From [Flavobacterium] thermophilum (GTDB lineage Bacteria > Bacillota > Bacilli > Bacillales > Anoxybacillaceae): a stretch of 64,000 nucleotides of DNA. The translations under genes were made by a program, and so were the position numbers. Below the pieces are notes generated by a model. That model saw only the letters and a program-made list of their open reading frames with translations, ran no database searches and had not been told where the DNA came from. Positions 55,036 through 64,000 of this stretch are shown here, piece after piece (position 1 is the first letter of the stretch; the number at the start of each line of letters is the position of its first letter). The stretch covers positions 434,001-498,000 of the forward strand of contig UGGS01000001.1 of assembly GCA_900450595.1 (NCBI GenBank), in the 5' to 3' direction.

Positions 55036-55437
55036 ATGAGCAGTCATATTCGTCGTTCCATGCCATTGTTTCCGATTGGGATCGTGATGCAGCTGACTGA
55101 CTTATCCGCCCGCCAAATCCGCTATTACGAAGAGCACGGCCTCGTCACGCCGGCGCGCACGGAAGGCAACCGGCGGCTGTTTTCACTCAACGACATCGAC
55201 CGTTTGCTCGAGATTAAAGACTTGATTGACCAAGGCGTAAACCTCGCCGGCATCAAGCAAATTTTCGCCGCCCGGCAAGAAGGGCGCCATGAGCAGCCGG
55301 AAAAGGTCGAAAAAGTGGGGAAACCGAAGCTGTCCGACGAGGAGTTGCGCGAGATTTTGCGGACGGAGCTGCTGCAGGCCGGACGGTTTCAGCGCGCATC
55401 GCTTCGCCAAGGAGATCTCGCTCGCTTCTTTCACTAA
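55036..55437 (+). CDS. glnR: GlnR, MerR-family nitrogen regulator
   Basis: 133 residues. The MerR HTH ([35 protein letters not shown], about 17-55) precedes a C-terminal segment ([20 protein letters not shown]) that in B. subtilis senses feedback-inhibited glutamine synthetase. It represses glnRA under nitrogen excess. ATG 55036 follows GAGGAGG. glnA starts 42 bases after its stop, giving the usual operon. Confidence 0.94.
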   Translation: MSSHIRRSMPLFPIGIVMQLTDLSARQIRYYEEHGLVTPARTEGNRRLFSLNDIDRLLEIKDLIDQGVNLAGIKQIFAARQEGRHEQPEKVEKVGKPKLSDEELREILRTELLQAGRFQRASLRQGDLARFFH

Positions 55438-55479
55438 GGATTGAGAAATGATTTCGGAGCCGGGGGAGGAGTTTCAATC

Positions 55480-56814
55480 ATGGCAAAATATACGCGCGAA
55501 GACATTATGCGCATCGTCAAAGAAGAAAACGTCAAGTACATTCGCCTGCAATTCACCGATATTTTGGGGACGATCAAAAACGTCGAAATCCCGATCAGCC
55601 AACTTGAGAAAGCGCTCAATAATAAAATGATGTTTGACGGGTCTTCGATCGAGGGGTTTGTCCGCATCGAAGAATCGGACATGTATTTGTATCCGGATTT
55701 GGACACGTTTGTCATCTTCCCGTGGACATCGGAAAAAGGAAAAGTCGCCCGCTTTATTTGCGACATTTACAATGCGGACGGCACGCCGTTTGAAGGCTGC
55801 CCGCGCTACAATTTAAAGCGCGTGTTGAAAGAGATGGAAGCGCTCGGCTTTACGGCGTTCAACTTGGGAGCGGAACCGGAGTTTTTCCTCTTTAAGCTCG
55901 ATGAAAATGGCCGTCCGACGATGGAACTGAACGACCGCGGCGGCTACTTCGACTTGGCGCCGACCGACTTAGGGGAAAACTGCCGGCGCGATATCGTGCT
56001 TGAGCTTGAGGAGATGGGCTTTGAAATTGAAGCGTCGCACCATGAAGTTGCCCCGGGCCAGCACGAGATCGATTTTAAATACGCCCATGCCATCAAAGCG
56101 TGCGACGACATTCAAACGTTTAAACTCGTTGTCAAAACGATCGCCCGCAAACATGGGCTGCATGCGACGTTTATGCCGAAGCCGATTTTTGGGATTAACG
56201 GTTCGGGAATGCACTGCAACTTGTCGCTGTTTCGCAACAACGAAAACGCCTTTTTTGATCCGAACGGCGATTTGCAGTTGAGCGATACGGCCCGGCAGTT
56301 TATTGCCGGCGTGTTGAAGCATGCGCCGAACTTTACAGCTGTCACCAACCCGACGGTCAACTCGTACAAGCGGCTTGTTCCGGGGTACGAGGCGCCATGT
56401 TATGTCGCCTGGTCGGCGCGCAACCGCAGCCCGCTCATCCGCATTCCGGCTTCGCGCGGCATGAGCACGCGCATTGAAGTGCGCAGCGTCGATCCGGCGG
56501 CGAACCCGTACTTGGCGATGGCCGTGCTGTTGGCGGCCGGGCTTGACGGCATTCGCAACAAGCTCACTCCTCCGGCGCCGGTTGACCGAAACATTTACGT
56601 CATGACGAAAGAAGAGCGGCTTGAAGAAGGCATTGTCGATTTGCCGGCCACGCTCATCGAAGCGCTCGACAATTTAAAATCGGACGAGGTGATCGTTCAA
56701 GCGCTCGGCAAACATTTGTTTGAGCACTTCGTCGAGGCGAAAGAAATCGAGTGGGATATGTACCGGACGACGGTTCATCAATGGGAATTGGATCAATATA
56801 TGGAACTGTATTAA
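55480..56814 (+). CDS. glnA: Glutamine synthetase, type I-alpha
   Basis: 444 residues, typical of Gram-positive GSI-alpha (no adenylylation insert). Motifs: [20 protein letters not shown] (beta-grasp to catalytic domain), [28 protein letters not shown] and the NRSPLIRIP phosphate loop. It makes glutamine from glutamate and ammonia and also controls GlnR/TnrA. ATG 55480 follows GGGGGAGG; the 13-residue upstream extension is not part of the family. Confidence 0.96.
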   Translation: MAKYTREDIMRIVKEENVKYIRLQFTDILGTIKNVEIPISQLEKALNNKMMFDGSSIEGFVRIEESDMYLYPDLDTFVIFPWTSEKGKVARFICDIYNADGTPFEGCPRYNLKRVLKEMEALGFTAFNLGAEPEFFLFKLDENGRPTMELNDRGGYFDLAPTDLGENCRRDIVLELEEMGFEIEASHHEVAPGQHEIDFKYAHAIKACDDIQTFKLVVKTIARKHGLHATFMPKPIFGINGSGMHCNLSLFRNNENAFFDPNGDLQLSDTARQFIAGVLKHAPNFTAVTNPTVNSYKRLVPGYEAPCYVAWSARNRSPLIRIPASRGMSTRIEVRSVDPAANPYLAMAVLLAAGLDGIRNKLTPPAPVDRNIYVMTKEERLEEGIVDLPATLIEALDNLKSDEVIVQALGKHLFEHFVEAKEIEWDMYRTTVHQWELDQYMELY

Positions 56815-56819
56815 ACATG

Positions 56820-56852
56820 AAAAAAGCTGTCCAAGTGGGGACAGCTTTTTTT
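56820..56852 (+). terminator. Bidirectional terminator between glnA and lexA
   Basis: AAAAAAGCTGTCC with GGACAGCTTTTTTT around AAGTG. The A-rich left arm lets it serve lexA from the other strand, whose stop is near 56913. Confidence 0.9.
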
Positions 56853-56912
56853 GTCGTTATGATGGCCGGCTGGGCTGCAGCGTGAGAGCGACAGCGCAGC
56901 CCCTTCTGCCGG

Positions 56913-57536
56913 TCAGTCGAACAGGCGATACACGCCGATCACTTTGCCAAGAATGGTGCAGTCGCGAACGATGATCGGCTCAAGGTGGGCGTTTTCCGGC
57001 TGCAGGCGGATATGGTCCTTTTCTTTGAAAAACCGCTTCACCGTCGCCTCATTCTCTTCCGTCATGGCGACAACGATGTCGCCGTTATCGGCGGAAGACT
57101 GCTGGCGGACGATGACGTAGTCGCCGTCTAAAATGCCGGCTTCGATCATGCTGTCGCCCATCACTTCAAGCATAAACAGCTGCTCCTCCCCGGCGGCGAG
57201 CCGCTTCGGCAGCGGAAAATAATCCTCGATGTTTTCGACCGCGGTGATCGGCTGGCCGGCTGTCACTTTGCCGATGATCGGCACGGAAATGATCTCCTCT
57301 TTTTTCCCCGCTGTTTCCGCATCGCTGTCCAAAATTTCAATGGCGCGCGGCTTGGTTGGGTCGCGGCGAATGTATCCTTTGCTCTCCAGGCGCGCAAGGT
57401 GGCCGTGAACAGTGGAGCTCGACGCCAGACCGACCGCTTCCCCAATCTCCCGGACGGATGGGGGGTAGCCTTTCGTTTTCACTTCGTGCTTAATAAACTC
57501 TAAAATTTGCTGCTGCCGTTTGGACAGTTTTGTCAT
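56913..57536 (-). CDS. lexA: SOS repressor LexA
   Basis: 207 residues. The N-terminal winged helix includes [24 protein letters not shown]. The self-cleavage site is Ala93-Gly94 in KVTAGQPI, with catalytic Ser129 (GDSM) and Lys167 (ATVKRFF), all present. LexA represses DNA-repair genes until RecA filaments trigger cleavage. It is divergent from yneA, with three LexA boxes in the shared region. Confidence 0.96.
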   Translation of the reverse strand: MTKLSKRQQQILEFIKHEVKTKGYPPSVREIGEAVGLASSSTVHGHLARLESKGYIRRDPTKPRAIEILDSDAETAGKKEEIISVPIIGKVTAGQPITAVENIEDYFPLPKRLAAGEEQLFMLEVMGDSMIEAGILDGDYVIVRQQSSADNGDIVVAMTEENEATVKRFFKEKDHIRLQPENAHLEPIIVRDCTILGKVIGVYRLFD

Positions 57537-57571
57537 CCTTTTTCACACCTCTTGCCACATCATTTGTTTTT

Positions 57572-57600
57572 ATTATAGCACGGAGCAGATGAAAAAACAA
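57572..57600 (-). promoter_or_regulatory. lexA promoter
   Basis: On the - strand: TTGTTT (57600-57595), spacer 17, TATAAT (57577-57572). A LexA box overlaps the -35. Confidence 0.7.
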
Positions 57601-57611
57601 ACATAAGTTCG
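57598..57611 (-). promoter_or_regulatory. LexA box 1 (lexA side)
   Basis: On the - strand CGAACTTATGTTTG, two mismatches to CGAACRNRYGTTYC. It covers the lexA -35. Confidence 0.6.
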
Positions 57612-57621
57612 AGTTTTTTTG

Positions 57622-57651
57622 TTGACACAAACAAGTGTTCCTGATTATAAT
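57622..57651 (+). promoter_or_regulatory. yneA promoter
   Basis: TTGACA (57622-57627), spacer 18, TATAAT (57646-57651): both hexamers perfect. Confidence 0.82.
57628..57641 (+). promoter_or_regulatory. LexA box 2, in the yneA promoter spacer
   Basis: CAAACAAGTGTTCC, 13 of 14 matches to CGAACRNRYGTTYC, directly between the -35 and -10. Confidence 0.8.
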
Positions 57652-57662
57652 TAAAGAAAAAG

Positions 57663-57676
57663 CGAACAAACATTCT
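57663..57676 (+). promoter_or_regulatory. LexA box 3, downstream of the yneA -10
   Basis: CGAACAAACATTCT, 12 of 14 matches, in the transcribed leader of yneA. Confidence 0.6.
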
Positions 57677-57692
57677 AGGTGGGGTGGAGAAT

Positions 57693-58671
<979 letters not shown>

Positions 58672-58684
58672 CCATATGATGCGT

Positions 58685-58706
58685 CCGTCCGTCGAGCGAC
58701 GGACGG
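58685..58706 (+). terminator. Hairpin after yneB
   Basis: CCGTCCGTCG with CGACGGACGG, loop AG, a perfect 10-base stem. There is no T run, so termination is uncertain. Confidence 0.5.
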
Positions 58707-58802
58707 CAAACGAAGGCGGGCGAGCGCCATCGTTGCCATCTTCCCGTTTCATCGGATAAGATAAAACAAAACGATACCATGGCAGATAGGGGAAGATGAC
58801 TC

Positions 58803-59033
58803 ATGCTTGCCAAACATAAATTGGCCCGCATTAATGAACTGGCGAAAAAAGCGAAAACGGCCGGCTTGTCGGCCGAGGAGACGCTGGAACAGGCGAAGCT
58901 GCGCCGGGAATACATTCAAGCGTTTCGCAAGGCGATGACCGATATGCTTCATACGGTGACGGTCATCGACCCAAACGGCCACGACGTGACGCCGCAAAAA
59001 TTGAAGGAAAGTCAGCGGCGGCGCCTCCATTAA
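58803..59033 (+). CDS. ynzC: DUF896 protein YnzC
   Basis: 76 residues, a helical hairpin (LARINELAKKAKTAGLSAEETLEQAKLRREYIQAFR) and a basic tail (PQKLKESQRRRLH). SOS-linked in B. subtilis by its position after yneA-yneB; the molecular function is unknown. ATG 58803 has only a weak GGGGAAG site. Confidence 0.9.
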   Translation: MLAKHKLARINELAKKAKTAGLSAEETLEQAKLRREYIQAFRKAMTDMLHTVTVIDPNGHDVTPQKLKESQRRRLH

Positions 59034-59063
59034 ACGGTCGGAAGAGGGGCCCGGAAAATAACG

Positions 59064-59093
59064 TTGTACAAGCCGTTCGATTTTCTATATGAT
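59064..59093 (+). promoter_or_regulatory. tkt promoter
   Basis: TTGTAC (59064-59069), spacer 18, TATGAT (59088-59093). Confidence 0.5.
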
Positions 59094-59130
59094 AGTAGAT
59101 GACACCATGTTGATGAAAGGGAGGAAAACA

Positions 59131-61137
59131 ATGGCGCATTCGATCGAAGAATTAGCGATTACCACCATTCGAACGCTGTCGATTGACGCGATCGAAAAAG
59201 CGAAATCCGGGCACCCGGGCATGCCGATGGGCGCGGCCCCGATGGCGTATACGCTCTGGACGAAATTTATGAACCATAATCCAGCGAATCCCAACTGGTT
59301 TAACCGCGACCGGTTTGTTTTGTCCGCTGGGCACGGGTCGATGCTGCTTTACAGCCTGCTTCATCTAAGCGGCTACGATGTCACGATGGACGACTTGAAA
59401 CAGTTCCGCCAATGGGGGAGCAAAACGCCGGGGCATCCGGAATACGGCCATACGCCAGGGGTGGAGGCAACGACCGGCCCGCTCGGCCAAGGGATCGCGA
59501 TGGCGGTCGGCATGGCGATGGCGGAACGGCATTTGGCTGCTACATACAACCGCGACGGGTTTGAGATCATCAATCATTATACGTACGCCATTTGCGGCGA
59601 CGGCGATTTGATGGAAGGAGTGGCGAGCGAAGCGGCGTCACTCGCCGGCCACTTGAAGCTCGGCCGCTTGATCGTTCTGTATGATTCGAACGACATTTCC
59701 CTTGACGGGGAGCTCAACCTGTCGTTCTCGGAAAACGTCGCCCAACGTTTCCAAGCGTACGGCTGGCAATATTTGCGCGTTGAGGACGGCAACAATATTG
59801 AAGAAATCGCCAAAGCGCTCGAGGAGGCGCGGGCGGACCTTGACCGGCCGACGCTCATCGAAGTGAAAACGACGATTGGCTACGGCGCGCCAAATAAAGC
59901 GGGCACGTCCGGCGTCCACGGCGCTCCGCTCGGCGCCCAAGAGGCGAAGCTGACGAAGGAAGCGTACCGCTGGACGTTTGCTGAAGATTTTTATGTACCG
60001 GAAGAAGTATATGCCCATTTCCGAGAAACGGTGCAAGAAGCCGGAGCGAGAAAAGAAGCGGAGTGGAATGAGCGCTTCGCTGCTTACGAGCGGGCGCATC
60101 CGGAATTGGCCGCCCAGCTGAAGCAGGCGATCGAAGGCAAGCTTCCGGACGGCTGGGAAACATCGCTGCCGGTGTATGAAGCGGGCAAAAGCTTGGCGAC
60201 CCGCTCGTCATCCGGGGAAGTGATCAACGCCATTGCCAAAGCGGTGCCGCAGCTGTTCGGCGGTTCGGCTGACCTAGCAAGCTCGAACAAAACGCTTATC
60301 AAAGGCGGCGGCAACTTCTTGCCGGACAGCTATGAAGGGCGCAACATTTGGTTTGGCGTGCGCGAGTTTGCCATGGGCGCGGCGTTAAACGGCATGGCGC
60401 TTCATGGCGGGTTGAAAGTGTTCGGAGGCACGTTCTTCGTGTTCTCTGACTATTTGCGTCCGGCGATTCGGCTGGCGGCGCTCATGGGCTTGCCGGTCAT
60501 CTACGTCTTGACGCACGACAGCATCGCCGTCGGCGAAGACGGGCCGACGCACGAGCCGATCGAACATCTCGCTTCACTTCGGGCGATGCCGAACTTGTCA
60601 GTCATCCGGCCGGCTGACGCAAACGAAACGGCGGCCGCCTGGCGGCTGGCGCTCGAGTCGACGGACAAGCCGACCGCACTCGTCTTGACGCGTCAAGATG
60701 TGCCGACATTGCCGACAACCGCTCAGTTGGCGTATGAAGGCGTGAAAAAAGGCGCGTACGTCGTCTCTCCAGCGAAAAACGGCGCTCCGGAGGCGCTGTT
60801 GTTGGCGACTGGCTCGGAAGTTGGTTTAGCCGTCAAAGCGCAAGAAGCGCTCGCCGCCGATGGCATCCATGTCTCCGTCATCAGCATGCCATCGTGGGAC
60901 CGCTTCGAAGCGCAGCCCAAATCGTACCGCGATGAAGTGCTTCCGCCGGCCGTGACGAAGCGGCTTGCCATTGAAATGGGCGCCTCGCTCGGCTGGGAGC
61001 GCTACGTCGGCGCGGATGGCGACATTTTGGCCATCGACCGGTTCGGCGCTTCTGCTCCAGGAGAGAAAATTATGGCGGAATATGGATTTACCGTTGACAA
61101 CGTCGTCCGCCGCGTGAAAGCATTGCTCGGCAAGTAA
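59131..61137 (+). CDS. tkt: Transketolase
   Basis: 668 residues. Thiamine diphosphate motif [20 protein letters not shown]-terminal [38 protein letters not shown], and the pyrimidine-domain motif [20 protein letters not shown]. It moves two-carbon units in the pentose phosphate pathway. ATG 59131 follows AAAGGGAGG; the longer frame from 59089 begins inside the promoter. Confidence 0.96.
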   Translation: MAHSIEELAITTIRTLSIDAIEKAKSGHPGMPMGAAPMAYTLWTKFMNHNPANPNWFNRDRFVLSAGHGSMLLYSLLHLSGYDVTMDDLKQFRQWGSKTPGHPEYGHTPGVEATTGPLGQGIAMAVGMAMAERHLAATYNRDGFEIINHYTYAICGDGDLMEGVASEAASLAGHLKLGRLIVLYDSNDISLDGELNLSFSENVAQRFQAYGWQYLRVEDGNNIEEIAKALEEARADLDRPTLIEVKTTIGYGAPNKAGTSGVHGAPLGAQEAKLTKEAYRWTFAEDFYVPEEVYAHFRETVQEAGARKEAEWNERFAAYERAHPELAAQLKQAIEGKLPDGWETSLPVYEAGKSLATRSSSGEVINAIAKAVPQLFGGSADLASSNKTLIKGGGNFLPDSYEGRNIWFGVREFAMGAALNGMALHGGLKVFGGTFFVFSDYLRPAIRLAALMGLPVIYVLTHDSIAVGEDGPTHEPIEHLASLRAMPNLSVIRPADANETAAAWRLALESTDKPTALVLTRQDVPTLPTTAQLAYEGVKKGAYVVSPAKNGAPEALLLATGSEVGLAVKAQEALAADGIHVSVISMPSWDRFEAQPKSYRDEVLPPAVTKRLAIEMGASLGWERYVGADGDILAIDRFGASAPGEKIMAEYGFTVDNVVRRVKALLGK

Positions 61138-61143
61138 TCGGGA

Positions 61144-61181
61144 AAGCTGCCCTTGCGTTGTTGCAGGGGCAGCTTGTTTTT
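61144..61181 (+). terminator. Terminator after tkt
   Basis: AAGCTGCCC (61144-61152) with GGGCAGCTT (61167-61175), then G and five T. Confidence 0.85.
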
Positions 61182-61290
61182 GGGAAAGATGGCTGCACCT
61201 TGGTCACGTATTTTCGGGGGGAATCGAGAATCAAAGGCTTGCTCGTGACGTGTCGGCCTGTTTGCGGCCGCATGGCCACCGCAAACAAAA

Positions 61291-61298
61291 ATCGACAA
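61291..61298 (-). promoter_or_regulatory. Candidate Spo0A box upstream of sirA
   Basis: On the - strand TTGTCGAT, one base from TTGTCGAA. It is about 55 bases ahead of TATAAT (61351-61356), the probable -10. Confidence 0.35.
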
Positions 61299-61389
61299 TG
61301 TTAGTGAAAAAACTTGCCGTTAATAGACATATTTTTCCCCTTTCCTTTTCTATAATAGAAAATAGATGAACAGAAATGGGGGATGAGGC

Positions 61390-61827
61390 ATGGTCCGCTA
61401 TTGGATTTATTTGTTAAATGACGATGTGGCGTCGCATTACCGCCATCGGGCAGAAAAAATTGTCGAACTGCTTCGTGAGCATCAATACGCGAAAGCGCCG
61501 CTGAAGGCGATTTGCCGCAAGCAAGTCGAATTTATCACCGAACGGCTGTCATTTTCGCGCCTGGAACTTGGCTTAAAGCAATATTTTGCCGGCCGCGTCG
61601 GCAAAAATTTGGAGCGCAATATGTTTGTTTTGCAAAACGACGCCGGCGAGGAAGCGTTGCTTGTCGTGCAAAAGCGCCGCTTGCTTCTTGTCGCTGACAG
61701 CGCGCCGCTTGCCGCGGACATCGGGCGGGCGCTCGCTCGGCTTTCGCCGACGTTTTTGGCGGTCGACGCCGATTTTGTCGATTACTACTGGCTGTCTGCG
61801 CCTCGGCAAGGAAGAAAATTTGCGTAA
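61390..61827 (+). CDS. sirA: Sporulation inhibitor of replication SirA
   Basis: 145 residues. The start RYWIYLLNDDVASHYRHRAEKIVELL and the C-terminal FLAVDADFVDYYWLSAPRQGRKF resemble SirA (YneE). In B. subtilis, SirA binds DnaA domain I and blocks replication initiation when sporulation begins. Placement between tkt and yneF is the same as in B. subtilis. The central part is diverged, so the call rests on both ends and on synteny. Confidence 0.82.
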   Translation: MVRYWIYLLNDDVASHYRHRAEKIVELLREHQYAKAPLKAICRKQVEFITERLSFSRLELGLKQYFAGRVGKNLERNMFVLQNDAGEEALLVVQKRRLLLVADSAPLAADIGRALARLSPTFLAVDADFVDYYWLSAPRQGRKFA

Positions 61828-61916
61828 GACGAAGATTTTTGCTGTGGAATATTGTCTAATGGCGCATCGTTTAGTACACTGTTAGGGAGACAACAAGAAG
61901 GAGGAAAATCGCTGTT

Positions 61917-62129
61917 ATGTGGGGTACGATTCTCGTTGGCGTGCTGGCGCTCATCGCCGGGGTGGCGATCGGGTTTTTCATCGCCCGCAAAACGATGATC
62001 AATTATTTAAAGAAAAATCCGCCGATCAATGAGCAGATGATCCGGATGATGATGATGCAAATGGGCATGACCCCGTCGCAAAAGAAAATCAATCAAATGA
62101 TGAAAATGATGAACAATCAACTGAAATAA
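61917..62129 (+). CDS. yneF: UPF0154 membrane protein YneF
   Basis: 70 residues: one N-terminal membrane helix ([20 protein letters not shown], 4-23) and a Met-rich cytoplasmic tail ([26 protein letters not shown]). Conserved in Bacilli, function unknown. ATG 61917 follows AAGGAGGAAAA. Confidence 0.93.
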   Translation: MWGTILVGVLALIAGVAIGFFIARKTMINYLKKNPPINEQMIRMMMMQMGMTPSQKKINQMMKMMNNQLK

Positions 62130-62136
62130 GCAAAAC

Positions 62137-62163
62137 AGACACTCGATCGAGAGTGTCTTTTTA
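62137..62163 (+). terminator. Terminator after yneF
   Basis: AGACACTC (62137-62144) with GAGTGTCT (62151-62158), then T run. Confidence 0.88.
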
Positions 62164-62179
62164 TTTTGCCAAAATGTTC

Positions 62180-62208
62180 TTTCAAAATTTTTCTAGTTTT
62201 GTTACAAT
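62180..62208 (+). promoter_or_regulatory. Promoter of the ABC exporter gene
   Basis: TTTCAA (62180-62185), spacer 17, extended -10 TGT-TACAAT (62200-62208). Confidence 0.5.
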
Positions 62209-62253
62209 AATATGGCGATTGTTCGTCAGCCAAATGAAAGGAGGGCGGGCCTT

Positions 62254-63993
62254 ATGCGCGTGTTTCGCGATTTGTTTTGGTTTTTCCGTCAAGAAAAGAA
62301 GGCGTATATCACCGGCATTTTCGTGCTTGTCATCGTGGCGTTTTTGGAGACAGTCCCGCCGAAAGTGATCGGCTTGTTGGTCGATCATATGAAAAACGGC
62401 ACGATGACAAAAGAAGTGCTCATCCGCTGGATCGCCGTCCTCGCCGCCGTTGCGGCGGCGCTTTACGGGCTCCGCTACGCTTGGCGCATTTTCATTTTCG
62501 GTTCGGCGGTCAAGCTTGCCCGCCAGCTGCGCAACGAGCTGTATCAGCATTTTACGAACATGTCGCCTTCGTTTTACCAACGGAAGCGGATCGGGGATTT
62601 AATGGCCCATGCGACCAACGATTTGCAGGCGATTCAACAAACGGCCGGAAGCGGCATTTTGACGCTCGTCGACTCGGTGACGCTCGGCGGGTTTGTCCTG
62701 GCGACGATGGCGATATCGATCAGCTGGAAGCTGACGTTGATCAGCCTGCTGCCGCTGCCGGTGATGGCATGGGCGACAAGCCGGTATGGGGCGATGCTGC
62801 ATGAACGGTTTTTAACGGCGCAAGCGGCGTTTTCGTCGCTGAACGACAAGGTGCAGGAAAGCGTCAACGGCATCCGCGTCATCAAGGCGTTCGGCTATGA
62901 GGAACACGATGTCGAGGCGTTTCGCCGTCAATCGGAAGACGTCGTGGCGAAAAACGTTGCCGTCGCCAAAATTGACGCCTTGTTTGATCCGACGATCGGG
63001 CTGCTTGTTGGGCTGTCATTTTTTCTCGCTGTGGCGTTTGGCAGCCAAATGGTTTTGGCGGGCGAATTGACGATCGGCGAGCTTGTGTCGTTTACGACCT
63101 ACCTTGGCCTGCTTATTTGGCCGATGTTGGCGTTCGGCTGGCTGTTTAACATTGTTGAGCGAGGGCGTGCTTCGTACGACCGGGTGCGGGCGCTGTTGGC
63201 TGAACAAGATGAAATCAACGAACGTCCGGATGCCCTTCACATCGCTCCGCAAGGCGACATTGAGTATGATGTTCGTCAATTTGCCTATCCGGGGGAGGCG
63301 AAGCCGGCGCTTCGGGGCATTCGTTTTCAGCTCAAGCGTGGGGCGACGCTTGGCGTCGTCGGCAAAACGGGGGCGGGAAAAACGACGTTGCTTCGCCTGC
63401 TGCTGCGCGAGTTTGACGGCTATGACGGCGAGATTCGCTTCGGCGGCCGCGACATCCGCGATTATACGCTTTTCGCGCTCCGTTCGGCGATCGGCTACGT
63501 GCCGCAAGACCATTTCTTGTTTTCTGCCTCCATCCGCGACAACATCGCCTTTGCCAAGCCGGAAGCCAGAGAGGACGAGGTCGTCCGGGCGGCGCGGCTG
63601 GCCGACATCCATGAGGACATTTTGCAGTTTCCCGACGGGTATGAGACAGTCATCGGCGAGCGCGGCGTTTCCCTATCCGGCGGGCAAAAACAGCGGCTGT
63701 CCATCGCCCGGGCGCTTCTCATTGACCCAGAAGTGCTCATTTTTGATGACGCGTTGTCGGCTGTGGATGCGAAGACCGAGGCGCGGATTTTAGCGGCGCT
63801 CAAACAGGAGCGGCGCGGAAAAACGACGATCATCGCCGCTCATCGTTTAAGCGCGGTTGAGCATGCCGATTGGATTCTCGTCCTTGACGGGGGGCGAATT
63901 GTGCAGGCCGGAACGCACGAGCAGCTGATGACAGAAGACGGCTGGTATCGTGACATGCACCGACGCCAGCAGCTTGAGGCGCTTGCGGAGTAA
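62254..63993 (+). CDS. ABC exporter half-transporter (MdlA/YheI type)
   Basis: 579 residues. The six-helix exporter domain (about 1-310) has family block FYQRKRIGDLMAHATNDL; the nucleotide-binding domain has Walker A GKTGAGKTT, signature VSLSGGQKQRLSIARAL and Walker B LIFDDALSAVD. Such proteins usually pair with a second half-transporter, which may start just past the window end since only seven bases remain. ATG 62254 follows AAAGGAGGG. The substrate is unknown; multidrug or lipid export is typical. Confidence 0.9.
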   Translation: MRVFRDLFWFFRQEKKAYITGIFVLVIVAFLETVPPKVIGLLVDHMKNGTMTKEVLIRWIAVLAAVAAALYGLRYAWRIFIFGSAVKLARQLRNELYQHFTNMSPSFYQRKRIGDLMAHATNDLQAIQQTAGSGILTLVDSVTLGGFVLATMAISISWKLTLISLLPLPVMAWATSRYGAMLHERFLTAQAAFSSLNDKVQESVNGIRVIKAFGYEEHDVEAFRRQSEDVVAKNVAVAKIDALFDPTIGLLVGLSFFLAVAFGSQMVLAGELTIGELVSFTTYLGLLIWPMLAFGWLFNIVERGRASYDRVRALLAEQDEINERPDALHIAPQGDIEYDVRQFAYPGEAKPALRGIRFQLKRGATLGVVGKTGAGKTTLLRLLLREFDGYDGEIRFGGRDIRDYTLFALRSAIGYVPQDHFLFSASIRDNIAFAKPEAREDEVVRAARLADIHEDILQFPDGYETVIGERGVSLSGGQKQRLSIARALLIDPEVLIFDDALSAVDAKTEARILAALKQERRGKTTIIAAHRLSAVEHADWILVLDGGRIVQAGTHEQLMTEDGWYRDMHRRQQLEALAE

Positions 63994-64000
63994 CAACAGG

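Overview
The window is chromosomal DNA of a spore-forming, thermophilic Bacillaceae, almost certainly Geobacillus of the kaustophilus/thermoleovorans type. Evidence: GC-rich Firmicute coding style, strong GGAGG ribosome binding sites with TTG/GTG starts, sporulation genes (tepA, spoIIIE, spoVS, cotE, spoVK, sirA), and gene order that follows Bacillus subtilis from dapA to yneF. A recA gene split by a group II intron, which I recall being described in G. kaustophilus, points the same way. Nearly all genes are on the + strand; only a TRIC-type channel gene and lexA are on the - strand.

Layout. 1-5.6 kb: end of dapA, then rnjB, tepA, ylzJ and spoIIIE. 5.7-11.6 kb: a GntR regulator and a four-gene BMP-type nucleoside ABC importer, sitting where B. 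subtilis has ymfD. 11.7-19.2 kb: ymfF, ymfH, ymfI, ymfJ, ymfK, ymfM, pgsA, cinA. 19.3-21.5 kb: recA, interrupted by an ORF-less group II intron of about 1.0 kb. 21.5-24.8 kb: rny, ymdB, spoVS. 24.9-31.8 kb: an M19 dipeptidase, a two-subunit 2-oxoacid oxidoreductase, miaB, ymcA, cotE. 31.8-36.5 kb: mutS-mutL. 36.5-40.1 kb: a LysM-NlpC/P60 wall hydrolase and a chemoreceptor. 40.4-43 kb: miaA, hfq, spoVK. 43-49.8 kb: a fatty-acid/acyl-CoA catabolic cluster with two CoA ligases, an acyl-CoA dehydrogenase, a CoA transferase, a wrecked 3-hydroxyacyl-CoA dehydrogenase and a thiolase. 50-52.3 kb: three accessory genes (Uma2 nuclease-fold, EamA, TRIC). 52.4-56.8 kb: hflX, ynbB, glnR, glnA. 56.9-64 kb: lexA facing yneA-yneB, then ynzC, tkt, sirA, yneF and an ABC exporter.

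Several functional themes recur. RNA turnover and tRNA modification: RNase J2, RNase Y, YmdB, YmcA (an RNase Y partner), Hfq, MiaA and MiaB (successive steps on A37). DNA repair and SOS: recA, lexA, yneA and mutSL, with LexA boxes upstream of recA and between lexA and yneA. Sporulation and envelope genes carry recognisable promoter signals: a sigma-H promoter at spoVS, a sigma-D promoter at the chemoreceptor, and a WalR direct repeat ahead of the wall hydrolase.

The most noteworthy items are the maturase-less recA intron, the deletion remnant of a 3-hydroxyacyl-CoA dehydrogenase fused onto the thiolase gene, a hairpin-rich insert apparently inside the ymfH terminator, the paired hairpins between the nucleoside lipoprotein and its ATPase, and the ACT-like plus P-loop architecture of YmfK. 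I did not see a CRISPR array, prophage, rRNA, tRNA, or an obviously new multi-gene defence system.
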